64,000 nucleotides of DNA, from assembly GCA_007922195.1 (NCBI GenBank), contig ML681989.1, positions 50,885,000 through 50,948,999 on the forward strand, given 5' to 3'. Both the position numbers and the translations under genes were made by a program. The notes beneath the pieces were generated by a model. It had not been told where the DNA came from. It did no database searches and saw nothing but the letters and a program-made list of their open reading frames with translations. Shown piece after piece: positions 52,601 to 55,889 of the stretch. The DNA comes from Podocnemis expansa (lineage: Eukaryota > Chordata > Testudines > Podocnemididae). Each line of letters opens with the position of its first letter. Within the stretch, counting starts at the first letter, position 1.

Positions 52601-55512
52601 CACCATGATGGCTGGATGAGGACCTGTACACTAGCCCGAGGGCTGCACCACTGAAACCTTTTCATGCAGCAGTATTGCAAATACTGGTAACAATGGTGTT
52701 ATTGCAGGCCACAGGAAATAGCTTTAGGGGCTGCATGTGGCCAGCGGGCTGCGTGTTTGAGACTCCTGACCTGACGTAGTGTGACAAGAACCCAAGCACT
52801 AAATCTGCCTCTTAGGCTTCCAGTGAATTTGGAGGGTAGAAGAGAGAGATATTTCTAATCTAGTTGTATTTTCTTGCTTTTTGCTTATTTACAGTCAACG
52901 TTTCCTCTAAGCTGATGATGCAGCTGAGCAAGCTGTTGGATACACTGGGGGAGCTGGCAGGCAATAGGGAAGGGGCCCAGTGGGAGTCGGGGAGCCAGCA
53001 CGGAACTTGCTCAGCTGCATCATCGACGTAGAAGGAACATTGCTCTGCATCAGCAAACACCAGCTCTCCCCCCCCCCCCCGCCCACACACACACTCTAGC
53101 TCACTCACATCATCTGAGTATTGGCACAGGGAGAACAAAGGAAGTGCTCCAGCCAATCCCAGCTCAGCTCTCCTATGGTCTGCCAGCGTATCAGCCACAG
53201 CAGGCGAGGCTGGGCTTCTGAGAGAGCCACTGCACTACTCCCAGCCCCATCTGATCACTGTCAGTCAGCATACTAATCTGATTGACAGCACAATGCATGA
53301 ACCACAAACACGAAAAGAAAAAGTGGTCAGTGCCCACGGGGGAAATGAGCCAATCAAAGGCAAGCAGGAGCTGAGCCCAACCAAAGGCCCAGTGCCTGCT
53401 GGATGACTGACAATGAGTGGGGAAAAGGGGGGAGGGCAGGAGCCCAACCTGCCTGTGACTGAGACTGGATTGATAGCCTACATGGGGTAGGGAAATGGAA
53501 AAGGTAGGGGCTCTGGGAGCTTTCCAGCTGGGGAAGAGGGAAGTCTGGGAGCTTCCTAGCTGAGAAAGGGGGCTGGGAACCAGTGTGGGGAAGAGGAGCC
53601 CACAGGACAGGGAAAAGGGAAGGTGTGAGAGAGCCTGCAGGGGAGGGCAGAGGAGGGAAAAGGAGGGCCCATGCTCCTCTGAATGTGACAGAGGAAATAA
53701 CTCTAACCCCAATTAAATCATTAATTTTATTCATGGGGGGTTTGCACAAATTAATTTATCATTTTGGGGGGGGGGGGGTCACAGTATCACAAAGTTGGAG
53801 AACCCTTGAAGTATGGCAATAGGTGTGTTTAGAAAGCCATAGCAGAAAGCAGCTAAGGCCCACCTCCATTTTGGCTACTGCTTAGTTAAAATTTTAATAG
53901 TAAATAGTATATTAATTATGTCAAAACATTGGACTGTACTGATGGTGATAATTGAGTCTTTAAATCCTAAAACATTTGTTCTTAAATGAATTTTTTGTGC
54001 AAAAGTAAATAGTAACCACTGAAGTTGTGCTTTTAATGTGATTTCTGTTAGTTTGACAATTTATTAAACATAAATGAGGAGGTTATTTATTTTCTCAGTG
54101 TCCTTTTGTAATTGGATGCGTCATAATGTGTAGAATCAAACTAAAAAATCTGGCGGTTTTTCATATTGAGTGAAATTTGCTTATCAGGCCAGCTGGACAA
54201 ATGCAAGCAAAAAACAACGTGAAAAATTGCTTGAGTTAATTCGTCGTCTTGCTGAAGATGATAAAGATGGTGTGATGGCACACAAAGTGTTGAACCTTCT
54301 GTGGAATTTGGCTCATAGTGATGATGTACCTGTAGATATCATGGACCAGGCTCTTAGTGCCCACATTAAAATCTTGGATTACAGCTGTTCACAGGTAAGA
54401 AATTAACTATGGTTTTGTAAGGATATAAGAGTTACACTTACTGGTCAGAACATTGTCTGTTTTGCCCTCCTTCCTCTCTTTGGTTTCTCCCTGGCTGGTT
54501 TATGTGCTCCCTCCAGCTAGTGGGACAGCTGCTCTTGCTTGTCTCCTTAGGCATGGTCCTGGTTTGTTCTAATCTGTCTATTCAGCTGTTGCTTTCTTCC
54601 TTGCTGTCTGGGGCCCTGCTGGCCCGCTTTCCCACCACCCAGGCAGCTGAATTGGGAGTGGCAGAGACACCCCTTGACTGAACCGTTGTTACCCATATGC
54701 TTGTTGAATCCCTCACGGGATTCTGGTGGATTGGTGAAGCATGATTTCCCCTTGCAAAAGCGATGTTGACTCTTCCCCAACAAAATTTATATTCAACACT
54801 GTATGATTATTCTGTTCTAACAGCTTATCTAGGACTGAAGTTAGACTTATTCGTCCTTATTTGATACGATCGCCTCTAGAGCCCTCTTCTATTGACACAT
54901 CATTATGGGACAGTGTTTCGAGATATGTCACCCACGTTAGTTTTGGATATTTTGGATAGTTTAGTTTTCATTTTGGATATTTCACCCACATACTGTTCAG
55001 CTGCACCTGTGTTCAACAACCTATTATCAACATCTGATAATTTCATCTAGAATACTCGAATCCTGCAAGTACTCTCTCTAGGCAGATTTATGAAGAATGA
55101 TACAAAGGGGAAAAGACAAATTTTAAAGCATGTGGAACTATTATGTTGAATGACCAAATTGCAGATTATGGGCGTTAACCCTTTCAAGCTGTCTTTTGGT
55201 GCTTTGAGCCACTTAAGGTTCCATCTTGTGATTTGACATTTCAGATTTCAGTATAAGAAGTCTGGTAGTTATTTGCTTGTTCTATATTTATTCATGCAAA
55301 TTGATGGGAAATTAAAGGATAAAGTATCTAATTTCTATTTTGAATGTACACTAAACTGAACATTTGCTCTTCAAGGATCGGGATACACAAAAGATCCAGT
55401 GGATAGATCGTTTTATAGAAGAGCTTCGTACAAATGACAAATGGGTCATTCCTGCACTGAAACAAATTAGAGAAATATGTAGTTTGTTTGGTGAAGCACC
55501 ACAGAATTTGAG
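2725..55512 (+). CDS. USP9X: USP9X, N-terminal part (12 coding exons, continues beyond window)
   Basis: USP9X is a very large cysteine deubiquitinase (about 2,550 residues) that removes ubiquitin from many substrates and acts in protein turnover, trafficking and cell polarity; that is family knowledge. Twelve exons are seen: 2725-2820, 8078-8223, 8880-8959, 19870-19982, 25215-25433, 40461-40576, 40831-41082, 41159-41297, 43462-43614, 47043-47147, 54188-54394 and 55376-55512. They total 1763 nt, giving 587 codons plus 2 nt, with every junction GT-AG and in phase. The protein begins [12 protein letters not shown] and ends in the window with GEAPQNL. It holds a Ser/Pro/Gln/Glu-rich disordered leader (about 1-75) and then helical, armadillo/HEAT-like sequence. 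The catalytic Cys/His boxes are not in the window. No frameshift or stop occurs. A mammal-type USP9Y is unlikely because the repeat content is not mammalian. Confidence 0.97.
3285..3510. mobile_element. hAT-like MITE
   Basis: The left end CAGTGGTCTCCAAACT and the right end around GTCTGGGGACC are approximate inverted repeats of the hAT type. The interior is G/C-rich relative to the flanks. No clean 8-bp duplication was found, so the right boundary is approximate. Confidence 0.55.
4839..4863. repeat. Poly-A tract
   Basis: An uninterrupted A run of about 25 bases. No SINE or LINE body is recognised directly upstream, so its origin is unclear. Confidence 0.9.
5994..6330. mobile_element. hAT (Charlie-type) MITE
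   Basis: The left end CATTGTTTCTCAAACTT and the right end GGTTGAGAAACGCTG are inverted repeats of each other with few changes, typical of Charlie-type hAT elements. No transposase frame is present and a target duplication could not be defined exactly. Confidence 0.65.
7322..7371. repeat. (GA)n microsatellite
   Basis: About 25 GA dinucleotides with a single C interruption near 7336. Confidence 0.97.
8078..8223 (+). CDS. USP9X: USP9X coding exon 2 (aa 33-80)
   Basis: Acceptor TTTTTAATTCAG, donor AG|GTATTT. Encodes [12 protein letters not shown] and an acidic Pro-rich stretch, then [14 protein letters not shown], where the folded region starts. The exon ends after two bases of an Arg codon that coding exon 3 completes. 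An in-frame stop follows shortly after the donor, supporting the exon end. Confidence 0.96.
8224..8879 (+). other. USP9X intron (656 bp) with GC-rich insert
   Basis: Positions about 8380-8710 are markedly GC-rich with imperfectly repeated CTTGCTGGGGCCC-like blocks, unlike the AT-rich flanks. This suggests an old inserted element, but no terminal repeats were identified. The open frames there are chance. The rest shows nothing recognisable. Confidence 0.6.
8880..8959 (+). CDS. USP9X: USP9X coding exon 3 (aa 81-107)
   Basis: Acceptor AAAAATTCAG, donor G|GTAAGT. Encodes [19 protein letters not shown] then AIDLSKK, a helical segment. It starts in phase 2 and leaves one base of a Gly codon for coding exon 4. 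Confidence 0.96.
9830..10275. other. GC-rich unclassified insert with imperfect internal repeats
   Basis: Base composition rises sharply against the AT-rich flanks, and CCTGGCTGGAGATC-like words recur at irregular spacing. It resembles the GC-rich interiors of hAT elements elsewhere in the window, but no terminal repeats were found. Open frames on both strands lack any recognisable domain. Confidence 0.45.
10497..12480 (-). mobile_element. CR1 LINE, 5'-truncated, reverse transcriptase remnant
   Basis: On the minus strand three broken frames together give the later part of a CR1 pol protein. Around 12077-11751 is the early reverse transcriptase block with [20 protein letters not shown] and [12 protein letters not shown]. 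Around 11474-11262 follows [18 protein letters not shown] and the FADDT catalytic motif. Around 11265-10613 lies the C-terminal part with [20 protein letters not shown] and the conserved 3' end. The 3' terminus lies near 10500 with an ATGATC-type repeat, as usual for CR1. The frames carry several shifts, and a 26-base A run at 12127-12152 interrupts the frame. The 5' part with the endonuclease is missing. It is inactive. Confidence 0.92.
13010..13260 (+). mobile_element. DIRS-type retroelement, 5' terminal fragment
   Basis: GCTCATGTTGATTCC (13019-13033) and the following CACCCATCATGTTGG and CTCTTCAGTTCCTTA blocks match the left ends of the relics at 14920 and 20137. Only about 250 bases are present and no internal domain follows. 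Confidence 0.55.
14028..14150 (+). mobile_element. MIR-like (CORE) SINE fragment
   Basis: The stretch contains TAGAGCACTGGACTGG and AGTTCTATTCC, resembling the polymerase III A- and B-box region of a tRNA-derived head. It is followed by TGTGTGATGATTGACC and GTCACTTCACCTCTGTGTC, the characteristic MIR middle. It is old, and the 3' part is lost. Confidence 0.75.
15004..15190. mobile_element. hAT MITE nested in DIRS relic D1
   Basis: The ends GAGGGATGGCCAAAC and GTTTGGCCACGCCTG are inverted repeats. The flanking octamers ATCTATAG (14996-15003) and AGCTATAG (15191-15198) match 7 of 8, a hAT target duplication. Internal AAGAGCC blocks occur near both ends. Confidence 0.85.
16748..17096. mobile_element. 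hAT MITE nested in DIRS relic D1
   Basis: The left end TTATGTTCCCTCTAAG and right end ATTAGGGGGAACATTG are inverted copies. The flanks CCCATGAG (16740-16747) and CTCATGAG (17097-17104) match 7 of 8. It belongs to the TGTTCCCTCTAA-ended family found again at 30536, 31792, 51042 and 52896. Confidence 0.85.
19023..19514. mobile_element. hAT-like element
   Basis: The left end CAGTGGTTCTCAAAC and right end GTTTGCGAATCACTG are inverted repeats with two changes. No convincing 8-bp duplication was found. The interior holds short open frames without domains. Confidence 0.65.
19596..19661. repeat. Compound (GT)n-(TACG)n microsatellite
   Basis: About 21 GT units (19596-19638) run directly into five TACG units (19639-19661), ending about 210 bases before coding exon 4. 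Confidence 0.97.
19870..19982 (+). CDS. USP9X: USP9X coding exon 4 (aa 108-145)
   Basis: Acceptor CTTTTAAACAG, donor CAT|GTAAGT. Encodes [20 protein letters not shown] then the helix ending [10 protein letters not shown]. It starts with two bases that complete a Gly codon and ends in phase 0. Confidence 0.96.
20171..20220. repeat. (GT)n microsatellite
   Basis: A GT run interrupted once by ATGTGGGGG, lying inside the left end of the DIRS relic. Confidence 0.95.
21676..21774. mobile_element. Penelope-like short repeat, fold-back copy with 14-bp target duplication
   Basis: It starts with the family head CCAAAGGGATAGCCGTG, continues to AAGGAGTCGTGTGGC, then turns back on itself as GTCCCACACGACTCCT in inverse orientation. 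The direct repeat TCCTCAGTCAGTAT flanks it exactly at 21662-21675 and 21775-21788. It sits inside DIRS relic D2. Confidence 0.8.
24354..24900. mobile_element. hAT-like element with internal repeats
   Basis: The left end CAGGGGTAAGTAACC and the right end around GGCTGCTGACCCT resemble the CAGGGGTCGGCAACC-type termini of hAT MITEs. The interior repeats GGAGCCACTCTGGGCAGC-like blocks and GGCATGC words. A target duplication was not found; boundaries are approximate. Confidence 0.5.
25215..25433 (+). CDS. USP9X: USP9X coding exon 5 (aa 146-218)
   Basis: Acceptor TTTTTCTTGACAG, donor AAG|GTATGC, 73 codons in phase 0. Encodes [36 protein letters not shown] and then a variable loop [20 protein letters not shown] before DPRSPK. 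The loop is the part of this N-terminal region that differs most from the mammalian protein as I recall it. Confidence 0.97.
25731..25882. mobile_element. Penelope-like short repeat, fold-back (inverted dimer)
   Basis: A head starting TCCAAAGGGGTAGTCATG leads to CAAGGAGTTCTCTGTCAC and AAAGACTAACAAATT. The same block then returns in inverse orientation (AATTTGTTAGTCTTTAAAAG, CTCCTTGTTTGTTT). The arms meet within about 15 bases. The hexamer GAATGT at 25731-25736 and 25877-25882 may be the target duplication. Confidence 0.75.
26030..30170 (+). mobile_element. DIRS-type retroelement relic (copy D3)
   Basis: The left end is weak: AGTGGTGTCTGCACATTC resembles the D4 left end. The clear part is 29395-29640, where the + strand reads LDDSLIR (29403-29423), the catalytic Asp pair of the reverse transcriptase, and, after frame changes, [20 protein letters not shown], matching the DIRS segment that follows the catalytic loop. 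A hAT MITE is nested at 27687-27878. Between 26600 and 29300 the sequence is too decayed for me to assign domains, and both outer boundaries are uncertain. Confidence 0.6.
27687..27878. mobile_element. hAT MITE (CAGGGGTCTCAAACTC family)
   Basis: The ends CAGGGGTCTCAAACTC and GTTTGAGACCCCTG are near-perfect inverted repeats. The flanks TCTTAGAG (27679-27686) and TTTTAGAG (27879-27886) match 7 of 8. GGGCCGCA-rich interior; further copies lie at 35517, 52581 and 61090. Confidence 0.9.
30176..30300 (-). mobile_element. Penelope-like short repeat, single copy
   Basis: GTATTAGTCTAGTTCAGC, CAAGGAGTCCTGTGGCAC and AAGACTAACATTTATTTG are followed by GCATGAGCTTTTGTGGGAGG and a matching inverted CCCACC. 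Read on the minus strand, the last part is a stem GTGGGA...TCCCAC followed by AAAAGCTCATGC, the place of a hammerhead-like core. The upstream CTGATGA box is degraded here. Confidence 0.7.
30536..30919. mobile_element. hAT MITE, GC-rich, perfect 8-bp target duplication
   Basis: The ends CAGTGTTCCCTGTAAGC and CCTTAGAGGGAACATTG are inverted repeats. TTTAGGAT is present at both 30528-30535 and 30920-30927 without mismatch. The interior is G-rich with CpG-containing GGAGCGAGCGGGGG blocks. Confidence 0.93.
31792..31949. mobile_element. Palindromic hAT MITE
   Basis: The ends CAGTGTTCCCTCTAAGC and GCTTAGAGAGAGAACATTG are inverted repeats. The interior is also a hairpin: GATGCAGCTGAGCAAC near the left pairs with a GTTGCATC/CTTGCTCAG block near the right. 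No target duplication was recognised. Confidence 0.75.
32126..32525. other. Assembly gap (400 N)
   Basis: Exactly 400 undetermined bases, probably a size-estimated or default gap. It lies next to GC-rich repeated sequence that is hard to assemble, so the flanking joins should be treated with care. Confidence 0.99.
32526..33394. mobile_element. GC-rich hAT-like right halves with minisatellite
   Basis: Two hAT-type right ends are visible: GTTGGGAACCACTG near 32661-32674 and TGCAGGGAACATTG ending at 33394. The corresponding left ends probably fall in the gap or are lost. The second belongs to the TGTTCCC-ended family. A long + strand open frame (32566-33831) crosses this region but is low-complexity Pro/Leu/Ala repeat translation, not a gene. 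Confidence 0.55.
32830..33310. repeat. Minisatellite with 131-bp higher-order unit (54 + 77 bp)
   Basis: The word GGCTCCTCTCCTCC recurs at 32992, 33046, 33123, 33177 and 33254, so spacings alternate 54, 77, 54, 77. Each subunit contains GGCTTCTGCT and CCCGCCAGCCCC-like blocks. The left part from 32830 is a less regular version. Confidence 0.9.
35517..35704. mobile_element. hAT MITE nested in DIRS relic D4
   Basis: The ends TGGGGTCTCAAACTC and GTTTTGAGACCCCTG are inverted repeats of the same family as 27687. The flanks CTCTACAG (35509-35516) and TTCTACAG (35705-35712) match 7 of 8. Confidence 0.88.
40461..40576 (+). CDS. USP9X: USP9X coding exon 6 (aa 219-256)
   Basis: Acceptor TTGTGTTGCAG, donor AA|GTAAGT. 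Encodes [19 protein letters not shown] and [16 protein letters not shown]. It leaves two bases of a Lys codon for coding exon 7. Confidence 0.97.
40577..40830 (+). other. USP9X intron (254 bp)
   Basis: Short AT-rich intron from GTAAGT to TTATTTTTAG. Nothing else recognised. Confidence 0.95.
40831..41082 (+). CDS. USP9X: USP9X coding exon 7 (aa 257-340)
   Basis: Acceptor TTATTTTTAG, donor AG|GTAAGG, 252 nt. Encodes [18 protein letters not shown], then an amphipathic stretch [20 protein letters not shown] and [20 protein letters not shown], typical of the helical repeat region. It ends within an Arg codon that coding exon 8 completes. Confidence 0.97.
41083..41158 (+). other. USP9X mini-intron (76 bp)
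   Basis: Runs from GTAAGG to TTTGTGTTACAG, with a T-rich tract in between. It is by far the shortest intron in the window and close to the practical lower size for vertebrate splicing. Confidence 0.95.
41159..41297 (+). CDS. USP9X: USP9X coding exon 8 (aa 341-387)
   Basis: Donor GCA|GTGAGT. Encodes [20 protein letters not shown] and [20 protein letters not shown], ending AERMA in phase 0. It joins directly to EWIQQNN of coding exon 9. Confidence 0.97.
41298..43461 (+). other. USP9X intron (2.2 kb)
   Basis: Mostly AT-rich without recognisable repeats. About 42711-42940 is GC-richer, with GGTATGTCTACGCTTC near its left and a C10 run at 42821-42830; it may be an old MITE, but I could not define ends. 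Nothing else seen. Confidence 0.75.
43462..43614 (+). CDS. USP9X: USP9X coding exon 9 (aa 388-438)
   Basis: Acceptor TTTAAAATTAG (weak pyrimidine tract), donor CAG|GTAAGA, 51 codons. Encodes [39 protein letters not shown] and WAAQ. Confidence 0.97.
43798..44030. mobile_element. hAT MITE
   Basis: The ends CAGGTGTGTCAAACTC and AGTTTGACACCTCTG are inverted repeats. The flanks TTTTAGAC and ACTTAGAC match 6 of 8, an old target duplication. It contains a TC-rich tract (43940-43960) and GGGCCA blocks near both ends. Confidence 0.8.
44368..44760. mobile_element. Harbinger-like MITE carrying a nested Penelope-like fragment
   Basis: The ends GGCCAGGTTTACACT and AGTGTAGACACACCC are inverted repeats with several changes. 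The trinucleotide TAA flanks the element at 44365-44367 and 44761-44763, the TWA-type duplication of PIF/Harbinger elements. A foreign block with a poly-A run fills 44385-44506. Confidence 0.65.
44385..44506 (+). mobile_element. Penelope-like short repeat with hammerhead-like fold
   Basis: On the + strand TTGATGA (44392-44398) is followed by a perfect 6-bp stem, ATGGGA (44400-44405) with TCCCAT (44411-44416). Then come AAAA (44417-44420), GCTCATGC (44421-44428) and the family body TTGTTAGTCTTTAAAAGTGC. A 25-base A run ends the copy, which has invaded a Harbinger-like MITE. Confidence 0.65.
45316..45975. mobile_element. hAT-like element split by a second hAT MITE
   Basis: The left end CAGTGGTTTTCAACTA is hAT-type. 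The interior has CTTGCATACCAAGTTTCACC, AAAAACTACTTGCTTAC and ATAAACAAGTCATTGTTT blocks. After the nested insertion the sequence resumes with ATGTAGCCTGATGTAAAAC. The right terminal repeat is missing, so the end is approximate. Confidence 0.65.
45614..45933. mobile_element. hAT MITE nested in another hAT, perfect target duplication
   Basis: The ends CAGGAGTGACCAAGC and GGTTGGACAAGTCTG are inverted repeats with a few changes. ATGTAGCC is present at both 45606-45613 and 45934-45941 without mismatch. Confidence 0.92.
46106..46130. repeat. (GTGTGC)n microsatellite
   Basis: About four GTGTGC units, alternating purine-pyrimidine throughout. Confidence 0.95.
46679..46795 (-). mobile_element. Penelope-like short repeat
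   Basis: AACAAGCAAGATGACTAATG, GGCACTTTTAAAAACTG and TTTATTGCATGAGC match the family. On the minus strand a CTGATTT box (complement of 46759-46765), an AGTAGGATTTCTCCAAT hairpin region and an intact GAAA (complement of 46738-46741) precede GCTCATGC. Confidence 0.7.
47043..47147 (+). CDS. USP9X: USP9X coding exon 10 (aa 439-473)
   Basis: Acceptor TTTCTTTGACAG, donor AAG|GTAATG, 35 codons. Encodes [20 protein letters not shown] and [14 protein letters not shown]. Confidence 0.97.
47214..47466. mobile_element. hAT MITE
   Basis: The ends CAGGTCTTGACGAAATT and GGTTTGTCAAGCCCTG are imperfect inverted repeats. The flanking octamers CTTTAGGG and ATTTAGTG match 6 of 8, consistent with an old insertion. 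Confidence 0.65.
47697..47973. mobile_element. Harbinger-like MITE (GGTCTACACT family)
   Basis: ACATGGTCTACACTAG at the left and AAGTGTACACATAGG at the right are inverted repeats. Internal TAGACAGTATTATGTTGATG and AGTAGCATCTATGG blocks are typical of this family. Boundaries and duplication are not exact. Confidence 0.5.
48977..49197. mobile_element. Harbinger-like MITE (GGTCTACACT family)
   Basis: The left end GGGCAGGTCTGTGCTT and right end AGTATAGACCATGTC are imperfect inverted repeats. TTA precedes the left end. An internal inverted repeat GGGTATGGATATTTCATACCC lies near the right end. Confidence 0.5.
50378..50763. mobile_element. hAT MITE, GC-rich
   Basis: The ends CAGGGCCAGCTC and GAGCCAGCCCTG are inverted repeats with one change. 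The flanks CAGAGATG (50370-50377) and CAGGGATG (50764-50771) match 7 of 8. Confidence 0.85.
50851..50945. mobile_element. hAT-like left end
   Basis: CAGGGGTTCTCAGACTGTGG followed by TTATGACCCCC is a hAT-type terminus. No nearby partner is found; the right end at 53808 could be its partner across later insertions. Confidence 0.45.
51042..51480. mobile_element. GC-rich hAT-like element, left end
   Basis: CAATGTTCCCTGTAAGCTGC at 51042 is the left terminus of the family seen at 30536, followed by CGCGCGGGCACACGCGCGC and G-rich GGAGCGGGGC blocks. The right terminus was not found. An AC-rich stretch with ACACAC runs (51548-51642) follows. Confidence 0.55.
51730..51968. mobile_element. Penelope-like short repeat, inverted dimer
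   Basis: Two copies face each other. The left arm has GTCCTGTGGCAC, AAGACTAACAATT and GCATGAGCTTTTGTGGGAG. The right arm returns with CTCCCACAAAGGCTCATGC, AATTGTTAGTCTT and GTGCCACAGGATCC, ending CTAACACAGCTGTCCCTTTGG. On the minus strand the left arm keeps an intact CTGATGA box (complement of 51809-51815). Confidence 0.8.
52581..52768. mobile_element. hAT MITE (GTCTCAAACTC family)
   Basis: The ends CAGGAGTCTCGAACTC and GTTTGAGACTCCTG are inverted repeats. ACATAGTG (52573-52580) and ACGTAGTG (52774-52781) match 7 of 8, with five extra bases before the right copy. Confidence 0.8.
52896..53042. mobile_element. Palindromic hAT MITE (same family as 31792)
   Basis: The ends CAACGTTTCCTCTAAGC and GTAGAAGGAACATTG are imperfect inverted repeats. 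Inside, TGATGATGCAGCTGAGCAAG and CTTGCTCAGCTGCATCATC form a nearly perfect 19-bp stem. Confidence 0.8.
53640..53808. mobile_element. hAT-like right end
   Basis: AAAGTTGGAGAACCCTTG at the right is a hAT-type terminus, preceded by a G13-type run and GGGTCACAGTATCAC. A partner may be the left end at 50851, with the intervening elements inserted later. Confidence 0.45.
54188..54394 (+). CDS. USP9X: USP9X coding exon 11 (aa 474-542)
   Basis: Acceptor TTGCTTATCAG, donor CAG|GTAAGA, 69 codons in phase 0. Encodes [40 protein letters not shown] and [13 protein letters not shown], which look like helical repeat segments. Confidence 0.97.
54395..55375 (+). other. USP9X intron (981 bp)
   Basis: No clear gene. 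Positions about 54640-54880 include CCCATATGCTTGTTGAATCC and GCAAAAGCGATGTTGACTC words. The second resembles the TTGAATCCATGCTG region of the CR1 reverse transcriptase seen at 11700-11712, so an old CR1 fragment on the minus strand is possible. Not certain. Confidence 0.6.
55376..55512 (+). CDS. USP9X: USP9X coding exon 12 (aa 543-587)
   Basis: Acceptor TTTGCTCTTCAAG, donor AG|GTAAGG, 137 nt. Encodes [20 protein letters not shown] and [20 protein letters not shown], ending PQNL plus two bases of the next codon. The following exon lies beyond the window. Confidence 0.97.
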
Positions 55513-55889
55513 GTAAGGAAGTAATGTGAATGGAGATTTTTCATTTTTAATAGAATGTTCACAATTTTAACTGTCTATTTTTTATAAAATAGGATAGGTG
55601 GTGAATTTTAACGTGAAGCTTGTTTTTGCTGTTAATACATGTGAATGTGTCTCAACTTTTTAAAAAATAATTGGATTTAAGTTTTCAGCTGCAACAATAA
55701 ATCATGGTTGACTACTTCATTACTTTAGGTGTATAGAGTGTTAAACTGAGATGTTAAAATCTCCTATTTGCCCTCATATTTAGTATGACTGGATGAAGGA
55801 GTGCCTTATGATTAAGCTGCAAGAAAATTGAGTTAATTTTCTACTTCTAACATAGGCTTCCTCTGTGACCCTGAGCAAGCCAGTTCAGG

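Larger units (their letters stand above)
47148..54187 (+). other. USP9X intron (7.0 kb)
   Basis: Recognised content: hAT MITE 47214-47466, Harbinger-like MITEs 47697-47973 and 48977-49197, hAT MITE 50378-50763, hAT ends at 50851, 51042 and 53808, fold-back Penelope-like repeat 51730-51968, and hAT MITEs 52581-52768 and 52896-53042. A hAT-type right end GTTTGAGAACTGCTG is also present near 48918-48932. About 48148-48190 and 49275-49310 contain partly inverted copies of each other (GTTCTTAAGTTTAACTTG against CAAGTTAAGAACAC), possibly one split element. Poly-A lies at 49447-49467. The stretches 49311-50377, 51969-52580 and 53809-54187 show nothing recognisable. Confidence 0.75.

Noticed and set aside
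53191..53749. Minus-strand frames of 131 and 173 codons
   Set aside because: Ser/Pro/Leu-rich translation of purine-rich repeat DNA, overlapping in two frames and without a domain.
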